Assembly (NCBI GenBank): GCA_907163375.1
Contig: CAJQUW010014405.1
Location: forward strand, 24,954-88,953
Length of the DNA: 64,000 nt
Source of the DNA: Prostheceraeus crozeri
Taxonomy: Eukaryota; Platyhelminthes; Polycladida; Euryleptidae
Direction of reading: 5' to 3'
In this document: one piece after another, positions 41,901-53,952 of the stretch
How the letters are laid out: every line of letters begins with the position of its first letter
How positions within the stretch are numbered: the stretch's first letter is position 1
Notes under the pieces: model-generated
What the model was told of the DNA's origin: nothing
Database searches by the model: none
The model's input: only the letters and a program-made list of their open reading frames with translations
Translations under genes and position numbers: made by a program

Positions 41901-44900
41901 ATCTTAAACCATGTCGTGAATGCAATTAACAACAATGAAATTAGATAAACGATAGATCAAATTGCCATGCAAAAGATGTGCGGCTGGTAGGATTCGAACC
42001 TACGACCAAGGTTAACTAGACCTGTGCTCTAACCATCTGAGCTACGAGCCACTTACGCGACTCTGTCAGTTGGCTGGATCAAACCCTCACCACCACACAT
42101 CAGTTGTCAAGGCAATAATAATCAATGAATAAATAACACGTCACAATTGTGACCGCCGACATTAAGGCAAGTAGCGGGGATCCATTGTCCACCAAAGCAT
42201 CTTAAACCATGTCGTGAATGCAATTAACAACAATGAAATTAGATAAACGATAGATCAAATTGCCATGCAAAAGATGTGCGGCTGGTAGGATTCGAACCTA
42301 CGACCAAGGTTAACTAGACCTGTGCTCTAACCATCTGAGCTACGAGCCACTTACGCGACTCTGTCAGTTGGCTGGATCAAACCCTCACCACCACACATCA
42401 GTTGTCAAGGCAATAATAATCAATGAATAAATAACACGTCACAATTGTGACCGCCGACATTAAGGCAAGTAGCGGGGATCCATTGTCCACCAAAGCATCT
42501 TAAACCATGTCGTGAATGCAATTAACAACAATGAAATTAGATAAACGATAGATCAAATTGCCATGCAAAAGATGTGCGGCTGGTAGGATTCGAACCTACG
42601 ACCAAGGTTAACTAGACCTGTGCTCTAACCATCTGAGCTACGAGCCACTTACGCGACTCTGTCAGTTGGCTGGATCAAACCCTCACCACCACACATCAGT
42701 TGTCAAGGCAATAATAATCAATGAATAAATAACACGTCACAATTGTGACCGCCGACATTAAGGCAAGTAGCGGGGATCCATTGTCCACCAAAGCATCTTA
42801 AACCATGTCGTGAATGCAATTAACAACAATGAAATTAGATAAACGATAGATCAAATTGCCATGCAAAAGATGTGCGGCTGGTAGGATTCGAACCTACGAC
42901 CAAGGTTAACTAGACCTGTGCTCTAACCATCTGAGCTACGAGCCACTTACGCGACTCTGTCAGTTGGCTGGATCAAACCCTCACCACCACACATCAGTTG
43001 TCAAGGCAATAATAATCAATGAATAAATAACACGTCACAATTGTGACCGCCGACATTAAGGCAAGTAGCGGGGATCCATTGTCCACCAAAGCATCTTAAA
43101 CCATGTCGTGAATGCAATTAACAACAATGAAATTAGATAAACGATAGATCAAATTGCCATGCAAAAGATGTGCGGCTGGTAGGATTCGAACCTACGACCA
43201 AGGTTAACTAGACCTGTGCTCTAACCATCTGAGCTACGAGCCACTTACGCGACTCTGTCAGTTGGCTGGATCAAACCCTCACCACCACACATCAGTTGTC
43301 AAGGCAATAATAATCAATGAATAAATAACACGTCACAATTGTGACCGCCGACATTAAGGCAAGTAGCGGGGATCCATTGTCCACCAAAGCATCTTAAACC
43401 ATGTCGTGAATGCAATTAACAACAATGAAATTAGATAAACGATAGATCAAATTGCCATGCAAAAGATGTGCGGCTGGTAGGATTCGAACCTACGACCAAG
43501 GTTAACTAGACCTGTGCTCTAACCATCTGAGCTACGAGCCACTTACGCGACTCTGTCAGTTGGCTGGATCAAACCCTCACCACCACACATCAGTTGTCAA
43601 GGCAATAATAATCAATGAATAAATAACACGTCACAATTGTGACCGCCGACATTAAGGCAAGTAGCGGGGATCCATTGTCCACCAAAGCATCTTAAACCAT
43701 GTCGTGAATGCAATTAACAACAATGAAATTAGATAAACGATAGATCAAATTGCCATGCAAAAGATGTGCGGCTGGTAGGATTCGAACCTACGACCAAGGT
43801 TAACTAGACCTGTGCTCTAACCATCTGAGCTACGAGCCACTTACGCGACTCTGTCAGTTGGCTGGATCAAACCCTCACCACCACACATCAGTTGTCAAGG
43901 CAATAATAATCAATGAATAAATAACACGTCACAATTGTGACCGCCGACATTAAGGCAAGTAGCGGGGATCCATTGTCCACCAAAGCATCTTAAACCATGT
44001 CGTGAATGCAATTAACAACAATGAAATTAGATAAACGATAGATCAAATTGCCATGCAAAAGATGTGCGGCTGGTAGGATTCGAACCTACGACCAAGGTTA
44101 ACTAGACCTGTGCTCTAACCATCTGAGCTACGAGCCACTTACGCGACTCTGTCAGTTGGCTGGATCAAACCCTCACCACCACACATCAGTTGTCAAGGCA
44201 ATAATAATCAATGAATAAATAACACGTCACAATTGTAACCGCCGACATTAAGGCAAGTAGCGGGGATCCATTGTCCACCAAAGCATCTTAAACCATGTCG
44301 TGAATGCAATTAACAACAATGAAATTAGATAAACGATAGATCAAATTGCCATGCAAAAGATGTGCGGCTGGTAGGATTCGAACCTACGACCAAGGTTAAC
44401 TAGACCTGTGCTCTAACCATCTGAGCTACGAGCCACTTACGCGACTCTGTCAGTTGGCTGGATCAAACCCTCACCACCACACATCAGTTGTCAAGGCAAT
44501 AATAATCAATGAATAAATAACACGTCACAATTGTGACCGCCGACATTAAGGCAAGTAGCGGGGATCCATTGTCCACCAAAGCATCTTAAACCATGTCGTG
44601 AATGCAATTAACAACAATGAAATTAGATAAACGATAGATCAAATTGCCATGCAAAAGATGTGCGGCTGGTAGGATTCGAACCTACGACCAAGGTTAACTA
44701 GACCTGTGCTCTAACCATCTGAGCTACGAGCCACTTACGCGACTCTGTCAGTTGGCTGGATCAAACCCTCACCACCACACATCAGTTGTCAAGGCAATAA
44801 TAATCAATGAATAAATAACACGTCACAATTGTGACCGCCGACATTAAGGCAAGTAGCGGGGATCCATTGTCCACCAAAGCATCTTAAACCATGTCGTGAA

Positions 44901-46079
44901 TGCAATTAACAACAATGAAATTAGATAAACGATAGATCAAATTGCCATGCAAAAGATGTGCGGCTGGTAGGATTCGAACCTACGACCAAGGTTAACTAGA
45001 CCTGTGCTCTAACCATCTGAGCTACGAGCCACTTACGCGACTCTGTCAGTTGGCTGGATCAAACCCTCACCACCACACATCAGTTGTCAAGGCAATAATA
45101 ATCAATGAATAAATAACACGTCACAATTGTGACCGCCGACATTAAGGCAAGTAGCGGGGATCCATTGTCCACCAAAGCATCTTAAACCATGTCGTGAATG
45201 CAATTAACAACAATGAAATTAGATAAACGATAGATCAAATTGCCATGCAAAAGATGTGCGGCTGGTAGGATTCGAACCTACGACCAAGGTTAACTAGACC
45301 TGTGCTCTAACCATCTGAGCTACGAGCCACTTACGCGACTCTGTCAGTTGGCTGGATCAAACCCTCACCACCACACATCAGTTGTCAAGGCAATAATAAT
45401 CAATGAATAAATAACACGTCACAATTGTGACCGCCGACATTAAGGCAAGTAGCGGGGATCCATTGTCCACCAAAGCATCTTAAACCATGTCGTGAATGCA
45501 ATTAACAACAATGAAATTAGATAAACGATAGATCAAATTGCCATGCAAAAGATGTGCGGCTGGTAGGATTCGAACCTACGACCAAGGTTAACTAGACCTG
45601 TGCTCTAACCATCTGAGCTACGAGCCACTTACGCGACTCTGTCAGTTGGCTGGATCAAACCCTCACCACCACACATCAGTTGTCAAGGCAATAATAATCA
45701 ATGAATAAATAACACGTCACAATTGTGACCGCCGACATTAAGGCAAGTAGCGGGGATCCATTGTCCACCAAAGCATCTTAAACCATGTCGTGAATGCAAT
45801 TAACAACAATGAAATTAGATAAACGATAGATCAAATTGCCATGCAAAAGATGTGCGGCTGGTAGGATTCGAACCTACGACCAAGGTTAACTAGACCTGTG
45901 CTCTAACCATCTGAGCTACGAGCCACTTACGCGACTCTGTCAGTTGGCTGGATCAAACCCTCACCACCACACATCAGTTGTCAAGGCAATAATAATCAAT
46001 GAATAAATAACACGTCACAATTGTGACCGCCGACATTAAGGCAAGTAGCGGGGATCCATTGTCCACCAAAGCATCTTAA
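35967..46079. repeat. Tandem array, 298-bp unit, 34 tRNA-like copies (left block)
   Basis: The period is exactly 298 bp from 36018 to 45852 with no indel. The units look identical by eye apart from G to A at about 44237. Each unit contains one 75-bp tRNA-like gene on the minus strand and about 223 bp of spacer, including TTAAGGCAAGTAGCGGGGATC and a single TTAA in GCATCTTAAACC. The left edge (35967) joins unrelated sequence. The block ends at TTAA 46076-46079, the insertion point of the piggyBac element. Confidence 0.95.
36018..36092 (-). tRNA. tRNA-like gene (first of 34; repeats every 298 bp to 45852-45926)
   Basis: Minus strand: A box TAGCTCAGATGG, B box GGTTCGAATCC (perfect), D stem GCTC/GAGC, T stem GTAGG/CCTAC with loop TTCGAAT. 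The anticodon loop is CTAGTTA, giving AGT (Thr) by position. The T at position 37 is abnormal and the first anticodon-stem pair is a C-T mismatch. The acceptor arm (GTGGCT and G against CAGCCGC) pairs only if one C is bulged. TTTT follows 4 bases after the gene (minus strand), a pol III terminator. It could be a functional tRNA-Thr variant, a pseudo-tRNA or a SINE head. Confidence 0.7.
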
Positions 46080-46094
46080 CCTGTTGAGCCCCGA

Positions 46095-46188
46095 GGACGT
46101 GCAGAGCACGTCCTGTGATAATTGCTTCAATTGCCCAATATATCATTAACTACATGCTCTCAACTGACAAAGACGTGCAGTGCACGTC
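46095..46188. repeat. Left subterminal palindromes of the piggyBac element
   Basis: GGACGTGCAGAGCACGTCC (46095-46113) and GACGTGCAGTGCACGTC (46172-46188). The second is preceded by CAACTGACAAA, the inverse of the sequence following the right-end copies. Likely transposase-binding sites. Confidence 0.7.
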
Positions 46189-46802
46189 CTTTTCTCATTT
46201 CATCTAATTGACAATGTAGGAGATCGACTACACTCCGACAACTGACATAGACAAATGCAAAATCGTTTGATATGCTTTGCAATACATTCATGTTGCATAC
46301 AATAATGATTATTTATGCAATTATAGATTTTATGGATATTTAAATTCATCCGTACAGATATTTTACTTTAAGTTACTTTCATGAATAAAGTATAAGGAAC
46401 GATGAGTCAATTCCAGATTTTTATTCGAATCCTATTCAATTTTCAGATGATATTTAGAATCTTAATTATCCGTGCAGAATTGCTGTAAAAATACAGGCAT
46501 GAAGCATAATGATTTCGATCTCTATGATGCTTATCTCACAGTGAGTTATTCTAAGTATAATGCGAAACAATGCAAAGCGCTATTGATTTCAATGTCATTA
46601 AATTTGAATCCCGATTGACTTCAAATCATCCGAATGCGCAGATATCTATGAAATTCTTCTCACAGTTCTGTATAACATAATGAATGCGTGGCTAATATAT
46701 TTCAAAAATCGCTATTGGTTTCGCTGACGTCAATTATTCCAATTCAACATTGCATTGTATACTAAACTGTCGTAAAAACCTTTTTCTCAATTCAATCTCG
46801 TC
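46189..46802. other. piggyBac 5' non-coding region
   Basis: AT-rich leader between the subterminal repeats and the transposase ATG. I see no other gene. Confidence 0.5.
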
Positions 46803-48539
46803 ATGGAAAAGAGAAGGTACTTATCAGCGAAGCAAATTGCCGCACAGCTCAATGCTTTGGATGACAGTAGCTACTCTGAAGATAGTACAAGTAGTGATGA
46901 CGATGAAGACAACAATATTCCCAACAATGCAACTGACATAAGACAAGGAGAGTGGACTTTCGTTGAAGAGGGCCATGACTTTCACGAGATTCGTAATTTG
47001 CAATTCACCCAAGAAAGTGGAATAAATCTTACTTACGATGTGCCATCTGACGTGAATAATAACATTGAATTCTTCATTGATTTATTTCTTGATGACAATC
47101 TATTCCAACTGCTGTGCGACTGGACAAACAAGAAAGCTGAACTGACATTCGAAGAGTACGACGTGAGCCCCGAGAACAACCTACCGGCATCATTGGCGAA
47201 ATGGCGTCCTGCTACCATTATTGAAATGAAAAAGGTCATCGGAATTATGTTATGTATGAAATTGAACCAAAAGCCAGAAATTCGACATTATTGGTCAAGA
47301 AACATCCTATATAAAAGTGACTTTTTTCAGAGTCCGCATTGCCTTCCTCGAAATCGGTTTGAGGAGGTCGTGAAATTTCTTCGGTTTTGTGATTACAGTG
47401 ACTTGGATGATAATGACACTCTTCGAAAAATTCGCCCTTTTCTATCTTTTGCCCAAGAAAAATGTAAGACTGTCTATAAGCCGAAGCAAGACATTTGTGT
47501 TGATGAGAGTCTGCTATTATAGAAAGGCAGAATCCATTTTCGACGATACATACCTTCGAAGAGATCGCGATATGGTATGCTGACGTACTGCCTATGCGAA
47601 AGTTCTACCGGATATACTTGGAACATTGAGGTAGTAGCAGGAAAAAAGGAGAACGAAAACATACTGAAGGACGTCTCGGATGATGCTAAAAACTTTACTT
47701 TCAGCGAGAAAATTGTGATCGCTCTTCTTGCCGACCTATCAAATTGTGGATATCATCTTTACGTTGATAGCTTTTTTACAAGTGTCCGTCTGGCTGCGTA
47801 TCTTTACGAAAGGAATACTTTGCTTACGGGAACTATTCGTCCTTTCCGTGGTGTTCCACAGATTTTGCGAGATAAGAACGTTCCGGCAAAATCACACGCA
47901 TTCTGCAGAAAGGACGAGGTTTTGTGTGTGAAGGCAGTCGAGCGAAAGTCATCTGGCCTCAAAACAATTTACTTGGTCGACACTGCGAACACCGCTGGTA
48001 CTTTCTCGCATCAAAGGATTTTACGCGGAGGAGTTGAAGATAACATCAACAAATCATGGTCTGTCCTGGCATACAATAAAGGAATGGGTGGTGTGGACTC
48101 GCGAGACAGTAGTCTGCATCAATACAACATGGCAAGAAAGAACTACAAGTGGTTTACAAAACTTGGAATTCACCTGACACATGTCATGATCCGGAACTCG
48201 TGGATTGTATACAAAAGTTGTGGTGGAAACTGTGATTTCCTAAGCTATCAAGAAAAAGTCATTGAAAATTTTGTTGTGAAAAGTGGTCAAATTCGACGCT
48301 CTGGACCTTCGGGAGGTCGGTTGCCTCTCAACGCGAAAGATTCTAACAGTCTGCACGCCCTCAAACGACTTTCGCCTCGTCCGAACAAAGAACGCCCGGC
48401 AAAGAAATGCCGCATTTGCGCGAGTGATGGTCGCAGGAAGGAGACTGTTTTTGTGTGTCCGGATTGCCCAACAACACCAGCGCTATGCGTTGATCCATGT
48501 TTCCGCATATATCACTCAAAAGACGAGGAAGATTCATAA
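46803..48539 (+). pseudogene. piggyBac transposase with one in-frame stop
   Basis: One reading frame of 579 codons carries a TAG at 47520-47522 (codon 240), directly after the first catalytic Asp (D234 in CVDESLLL). The frame continues with piggyBac homology ('KGRIHFRRYIPSK' follows the stop). The second Asp is D322 in YVDSFFTS, the third D432 with D435 in GGVDSRD. The C-terminal Cys-rich domain (about residues 536-573, 'CRICASDGRRK', 'CPDCP', 'CVDPCF') is the zinc-binding piece that recognises element ends. Apart from the stop it is full length (about 577 residues). It would excise and insert at TTAA without footprint. Confidence 0.93.
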
Positions 48540-48985
48540 TGCGGCAATCATCCTGTTATGTTTAGTTTTTATTTGTTAAGTCCTTACTATGGATATTATC
48601 AGGATGCTATACATGTATATAATAATAATGTTTGATGCATTACATAGAAAAGTGTTTGTATATATTTACATGTAAAGAGGTCACGCTAATTACAGTTGAT
48701 TCAAGTTTTAATTGATTAATGAAGTTTCAGAGTACTGGGGCGAAGAATGGTTAGCATAATAATGGTTAGCAAATAATAGCTCAGCATTATTATGCAGGAA
48801 TTTTGCAATCTAATGATAATTTTATATAAAACGAAGTCTAGTTTAGAATAGCGTAAATTTATACATGTACAGTAGAAGTTCATCAGTTATTTGGCCTAAA
48901 TACATTTATTAAGTATAGTCCTAACCTACTACAGGTGTATTTTAGACATTAGTTTATTCATTTAAAGAATCCTAGGAATTCCAAG
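48540..48985. other. piggyBac 3' non-coding region
   Basis: AT-rich, no gene; a short duplicated AATAATGGTTAGCA-like stretch around 48750-48775. Confidence 0.5.
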
Positions 48986-49123
48986 GACGTGCTCTGCACG
49001 TCTTTGTCAGTTGGTGTAGTGTATCGCAGGACGTGCTCAGCACGTCCTTGTCAGTTGAGGTAGTGAAAGTTAATATATTGTTCTCAGAATCTGCCATACT
49101 CAATGGGACGTGCACTGCACGTC
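48986..49123. repeat. Right subterminal palindromes of the piggyBac element (three)
   Basis: GACGTGCTCTGCACGTC (48986-49002), GACGTGCTCAGCACGTC (49030-49046) and GACGTGCACTGCACGTC (49107-49123), each followed by a TTGTCAGTTG/TTAGTCAGTTA motif. Confidence 0.75.
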
Positions 49124-49171
49124 TTAGTCAGTTAGAGTCATGTATGATTTTAAAAACTGGGGCTCAACAGG

Positions 49172-51728
49172 TTAAACCATGTCGTGAATGCAATTAACAA
49201 CAATGAAATTAGATAAACGATAGATCAAATTGCCATGCAAAAGATGTGCGGCTGGTAGGATTCGAACCTACGACCAAGGTTAACTAGACCTGTGCTCTAA
49301 CCATCTGAGCTACGAGCCACTTACGCGACTCTGTCAGTTGGCTGGATCAAACCCTCACCATCACACATCAGTTGTCAAGGCAATAATAATCAATGAATAA
49401 ATAACACGTCACAATTGTGACCGCCGACATTAAGGCAAGTAGCGGGGATCCATTGTCCACCAAAGCATCTTAAACCATGTCGTGAATGCAATTAACAACA
49501 ATGAAATTAGATAAACGATAGATCAAATTGCCATGCAAAAGATGTGCGGCTGGTAGGATTCGAACCTACGACCAAGGTTAACTAGACCTGTGCTCTAACC
49601 ATCTGAGCTACGAGCCACTTACGCGACTCTGTCAGTTGGCTGGATCAAACCCTCACCACCACACATCAGTTGTCAAGGCAATAATAATCAATGAATAAAT
49701 AACACGTCACAATTGTGACCGCCGACATTAAGGCAAGTAGCGGGGATCCATTGTCCACCAAAGCATCTTAAACCATGTCGTGAATGCAATTAACAACAAT
49801 GAAATTAGATAAACGATAGATCAAATTGCCATGCAAAAGATGTGCGGCTGGTAGGATTCGAACCTACGACCAAGGTTAACTAGACCTGTGCTCTAACCAT
49901 CTGAGCTACGAGCCACTTACGCGACTCTGTCAGTTGGCTGGATCAAACCCTCACCACCACACATCAGTTGTCAAGGCAATAATAATCAATGAATAAATAA
50001 CACGTCACAATTGTGACCGCCGACATTAAGGCAAGTAGCGGGGATCCATTGTCCACCAAAGCATCTTAAACCATGTCGTGAATGCAATTAACAACAATGA
50101 AATTAGATAAACGATAGATCAAATTGCCATGCAAAAGATGTGCGGCTGGTAGGATTCGAACCTACGACCAAGGTTAACTAGACCTGTGCTCTAACCATCT
50201 GAGCTACGAGCCACTTACGCGACTCTGTCAGTTGGCTGGGGATCAAACCCTCACCACCACACATCAGTTGTCAAGGCAATAATAATCAATGAATAAATAA
50301 CACGTCACAATTGTGACCGCCGACATTAAGGCAAGTAGCGGGATCCATTGTCCACCAAAGCATCTTAAACCATGTCGTGAATGCAATTAACAACAATGAA
50401 ATTAGATAAACGATAGATCAAATTGCCATGCAAAAGATGTGCGGCTGGTAGGATTCGAACCTACGACCAAGGTTAACTAGACCTGTGCTCTAACCATCTG
50501 AGCTACGAGCCACTTACGCGACTCTGTCAGTTGGCTGGATCAAACCCTCACCACCACACATCAGTTGTCAAGGCAATAATAATCAATGAATAAATAACAC
50601 GTCACAATTGTGACCGCCGACATTAAGGCAAGTAGCGGGGATCCATTGTCCACCAAAGCATCTTAAACCATGTCGTGAATGCAATTAACAACAATGAAAT
50701 TAGATAAACGATAGATCAAATTGCCATGCAAAAGATGTGCGGCTGGTAGGATTCGAACCTACGACCAAGGTTAACTAGACCTGTGCTCTAACCATCTGAG
50801 CTACGAGCCACTTACGCGACTCTGTCAGTTGGCTGGATCAAACCCTCACCACCACACATCAGTTGTCAAGGCAATAATAATCAATGAATAAATAACACGT
50901 CACAATTGTGACCGCCGACATTAAGGCAAGTAGCGGGGATCCATTGTCCACCAAAGCATCTTAAACCATGTCGTGAATGCAATTAACAACAATGAAATTA
51001 GATAAACGATAGATCAAATTGCCATGCAAAAGATGTGCGGCTGGTAGGATTCGAACCTACGACCAAGGTTAACTAGACCTGTGCTCTAACCATCTGAGCT
51101 ACGAGCCACTTACGCGACTCTGTCAGTTGGCTGGATCAAACCCTCACCACCACACATCAGTTGTCAAGGCAATAATAATCAATGAATAAATAACACGTCA
51201 CAATTGTGACCGCCGACATTAAGGCAAGTAGCGGGGATCCATTGTCCACCAAAGCATCTTAAACCATGTCGTGAATGCAATTAACAACAATGAAATTAGA
51301 TAAACGATAGATCAAATTGCCATGCAAAAGATGTGCGGCTGGTAGGATTCGAACCTACGACCAAGGTTAACTAGACCTGTGCTCTAACCATCTGAGCTAC
51401 GAGCCACTTACGCGACTCTGTCAGTTGGCTGGATCAAACCCTCACCACCACACATCAGTTGTCAAGGCAATAATAATCAATGAATAAATAACACGTCACA
51501 ATTGTGACCGCCGACATTAAGGCAAGTAGCGGGGATCCATTGTCCACCAAAGCATCTTAAACCATGTCGTGAATGCAATTAACAACAATGAAATTAGATA
51601 AACGATAGATCAAATTGCCATGCAAAAGATGTGCGGCTGGTAGGATTCGAACCTACGACCAAGGTTAACTAGACCTGTGCTCTAACCATCTGAGCTACGA
51701 GCCACTTACGCGACTCTGTCAGTTGGCT
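49172..51728. repeat. Tandem array, 298-bp unit, nine tRNA-like copies (right block)
   Basis: tRNA-like genes begin (plus coordinates) at 49246, 49544, 49842, 50140, 50439, 50737, 51035, 51333 and 51631. The step 50140 to 50439 is 299 bp, from a GG insertion near 50238 and a single-G loss near 50341. A C to T change at about 49361 marks the first copy. The array stops inside a unit at GTCAGTTGGCT (51728), where unrelated sequence begins. Confidence 0.95.
49246..49320 (-). tRNA. tRNA-like gene (first of nine in the right block)
   Basis: Same 75-bp sequence as in the left block, with A and B boxes and the TTTT terminator on the minus strand. Confidence 0.7.
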
Positions 51729-52450
51729 AAAGTCAAAATTTTTTGTCCTTCGAAAAGATGTAGGCTATTTTTGATTACCAAATACGATCTTACATTGTGT
51801 ATTTTGATGGTAGAGCCTACTTGAAGAGCAGTTTAATTTCCATTAGATTTCATCGCTTCTAACAAATCAATGTTTTCTCAGATTGATGTTAGCAGTTGAA
51901 AAATATCGATTCCTGAACTGAAAATTCAGTAGGTAGGCCTATCCCGGGATAGGCCTATACCTACTGAATTTTCAGTTCAGGAATCAATGTTTTCAACCGT
52001 GTGTAATTAAGTGTTCGTAATGTAAACAAATTTGTTTATGCATTACGAAAAAGTAGCGATCATCGATGGCATATAAAGCACATAGAAAATCTTTAATCTT
52101 GAAAAAGTATAGGACGATTCATTTTATCGCTCGCGCTTCCATAACTTCCCATGATCAATGACAATTAACGTAATATCTGCAAGAGCACCCCGCGTGCGCT
52201 ATGAGAAAGTCTTGAACACCATATTCAGCTATATTCTCACCGATAAACGTCAAAAATGACCGGTAACTTACCGGTAACTTACCACCCCGTTAAAACCCTG
52301 AGGCTTATTAACGTTAGGGTACTTGAAAGGGTTGAATCCATTCATTTTTAGTTTTAGATCCATTTTAGTTTCACTATTTTCCAAATTGTTAGCGTCTGAA
52401 CAACGATTTTCTAGATATTTGTAACTATTGCTAACGAAGTTCGATTTTAT
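51729..52450. other. Non-coding DNA with a large palindrome
   Basis: A near-perfect palindrome at 51894-51999 (see separate entry); otherwise nothing coding. Confidence 0.5.
51894..51999. repeat. Palindrome of about 105 bp centred on CCCGGG
   Basis: Arms contain GATTCCTGAACTGAAAATTC, then CAGTAGGTA and GGCCTATCCC; the right arm has two extra bases (TA). The outer GTTGAAAA/TTTTCAAC continues the pairing. There is no spacer, so it would cruciform or snap back. Confidence 0.8.
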
Positions 52451-52881
52451 ATGAGACGGTGCCCAGCTATCTATATGCATAGAATTGCCGGAGTGATATT
52501 CTTTATTATACCAGGAAAGAAAGAAAGTGATTATGTAAAAAAGAATCCTAAATATAAGTACTGCAACAAAACTGTAAGTAAAACTAAATCATTCTTGAAA
52601 GAAAATAACTTACTAGCTGTTTCCTCTGATAAAACTAACCGTGTCGTTATTACTGAGAAGGATAAATTTATTTCTCGCGTCTTTCTCTATCTGAACGATG
52701 CTGCAACCTATAAGCCTGTAGCTAAGTCTGGATGTAAATCCATAGAAAAACAAGCGAATACACTAATAAGATCCAAATGTAAAAATATAGATATTGACAT
52801 TAACCGTTTGATATCTTGCGGTAGTAAACCGGTTAAGTTCTATTGCACGGTGAAAGACCATAAACCCCTAACAGCCACAGG
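52451..52881 (+). pseudogene. Penelope-like element reverse transcriptase, 5' fragment
   Basis: Contains 'VVITEKDKFISRVFLYLND' and 'KPVKFYCTVKDHKP', the region before the catalytic fingers of Penelope-like RTs. The frame is broken by insertion of the hAT element; it continues at 53953. Confidence 0.6.
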
Positions 52882-53952
52882 CAGTGGCGGCTCGTCAGAG
52901 GAGGCGAGGGAGGGATTGCCTCCCCATGATTTTCTGCGGCAAGATATTTTATCTTCCTGACATTTTTCTACTCTAATTTGTTTAATTCATTAAAATAGTA
53001 ACATTGATCACACGGTAACACGTCTCAGCCGAGCAGCGCAGATATCAAACTCGCTGTATCACAACACAGGGAGGTGTGCCTCACCTCACAGTGTTATACG
53101 CGGTAGAGAACCTTGATGACACGTGATTGGCTAATTCATTCAGCTGCTTGTTTACAATGTGAAAGGGAGGCATGTCTCAGCCATTATTCGCGTTCGACGT
53201 TCGGTGCTGCTGCTTCGATATGGCGTCCGCTCCGAATGAAATATGTACAGCAGAGGAGGTTTCCTATGTGGACAGCATTCTCGAAAAGCCGTTTTCACGT
53301 TTATCTATTCAGGAAAAGTTGGACATCAAGAGGAGAGGAAGAGAAACACAAAACTTATCTTCGGAATCGGGAAAAAAGGGTACTTTCAATGCTGCTTATT
53401 GGTACGAAAAAGTGTCATGCCTTACTGGAAGCGTAAAAAGACATAAGTTATTTTGCTGGCCTTGCCTTTTGTTTACTAGTGTATCTGTGGAACGTGCTTT
53501 TTCAGCTCTAAAACGTACGAAAAACTACCTGCGGAACACCATTGGACAAGAACGCTTGAGTGCGCTAACACTCATCAGCATTGAAAGTGAAAAACTTCAG
53601 GAATTGAAAAGACACGCCACTTTCTACGATGAAGTTATCGATGAATTTGCATCTATGAAGCAGAGACGAATAGAATTTTTCTACAAATAAATAAGCATTA
53701 CAATGCCATGCTAAACTCATTCTGTGTTGTCATTTTCAAAGTAGGCCCTATTTTACATTATAATTTATTAGGCCTATATTGCATGACTTATTTTGGCGAG
53801 AACATACCTTTAATTTTGGGAATTAATTGATTTTAAAATATCCATTTGTGAAGCGTGTCAAACTACTTTTAGCTTTTGCTTCATAGTTGAAATCTAATTT
53901 CTAATTTTTCATTTTTTGCCTCCTCATAGAAAATACCCACGAGCCGCCACTG
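52882..53952 (+). mobile_element. Short hAT element (1,071 bp) nested in the Penelope-like fragment
   Basis: Ends are inverted: CAGTGGCGGCTCGT at the left and the reverse complement ACGAGCCGCCACTG at the right. CACAGG lies directly outside both (52876-52881 and 53953-53958). Removing the element and one CACAGG restores an uninterrupted Penelope-like frame, so the duplication is 6 bp. hAT elements usually make 8 bp, though hAT lineages with shorter duplications are known. Confidence 0.8.
53172..53690 (+). CDS. hAT-derived fusion: TTF-type zinc finger joined to dimerisation domain
   Basis: 172 residues, ATG start. Residues about 75-105 ('AYWYEKVSCLTGSVKRHKLFCWPCLLF') match the N-terminal TTF/BED-like zinc region of a hAT transposase. 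It passes without interruption into the C-terminal hATC dimerisation domain at about 108-172 ('VSVERAFSALKRTKNYLRNTIG', 'RLSALTLISIE'). The central catalytic region (DDE) is missing, so an internal deletion has joined the ends in frame. The product could bind element DNA and dimerise but not transpose, as the KP repressor of P elements does; this is inference. Confidence 0.65.
   Translation: MSQPLFAFDVRCCCFDMASAPNEICTAEEVSYVDSILEKPFSRLSIQEKLDIKRRGRETQNLSSESGKKGTFNAAYWYEKVSCLTGSVKRHKLFCWPCLLFTSVSVERAFSALKRTKNYLRNTIGQERLSALTLISIESEKLQELKRHATFYDEVIDEFASMKQRRIEFFYK

Larger units (their letters stand above)
46080..49171 (+). mobile_element. piggyBac transposon, 3,092 bp, inserted in the tRNA-like array
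   Basis: Perfect 13-bp terminal inverted repeats CCTGTTGAGCCCC / GGGGCTCAACAGG are flanked by TTAA on both sides (46076-46079, 49172-49175), the exact piggyBac signature. It encodes a piggyBac-type transposase interrupted by one stop. Subterminal palindromes occur near both ends. It lies within one array unit, so it inserted after the array formed. Confidence 0.95.

Noticed and set aside
35967-51728. A CRISPR array or satellite with spacers
   Set aside because: Units are 298 bp, have no variable spacers and no cas genes, and contain a pol III promoter gene. A tandem tRNA-like array is the correct description.
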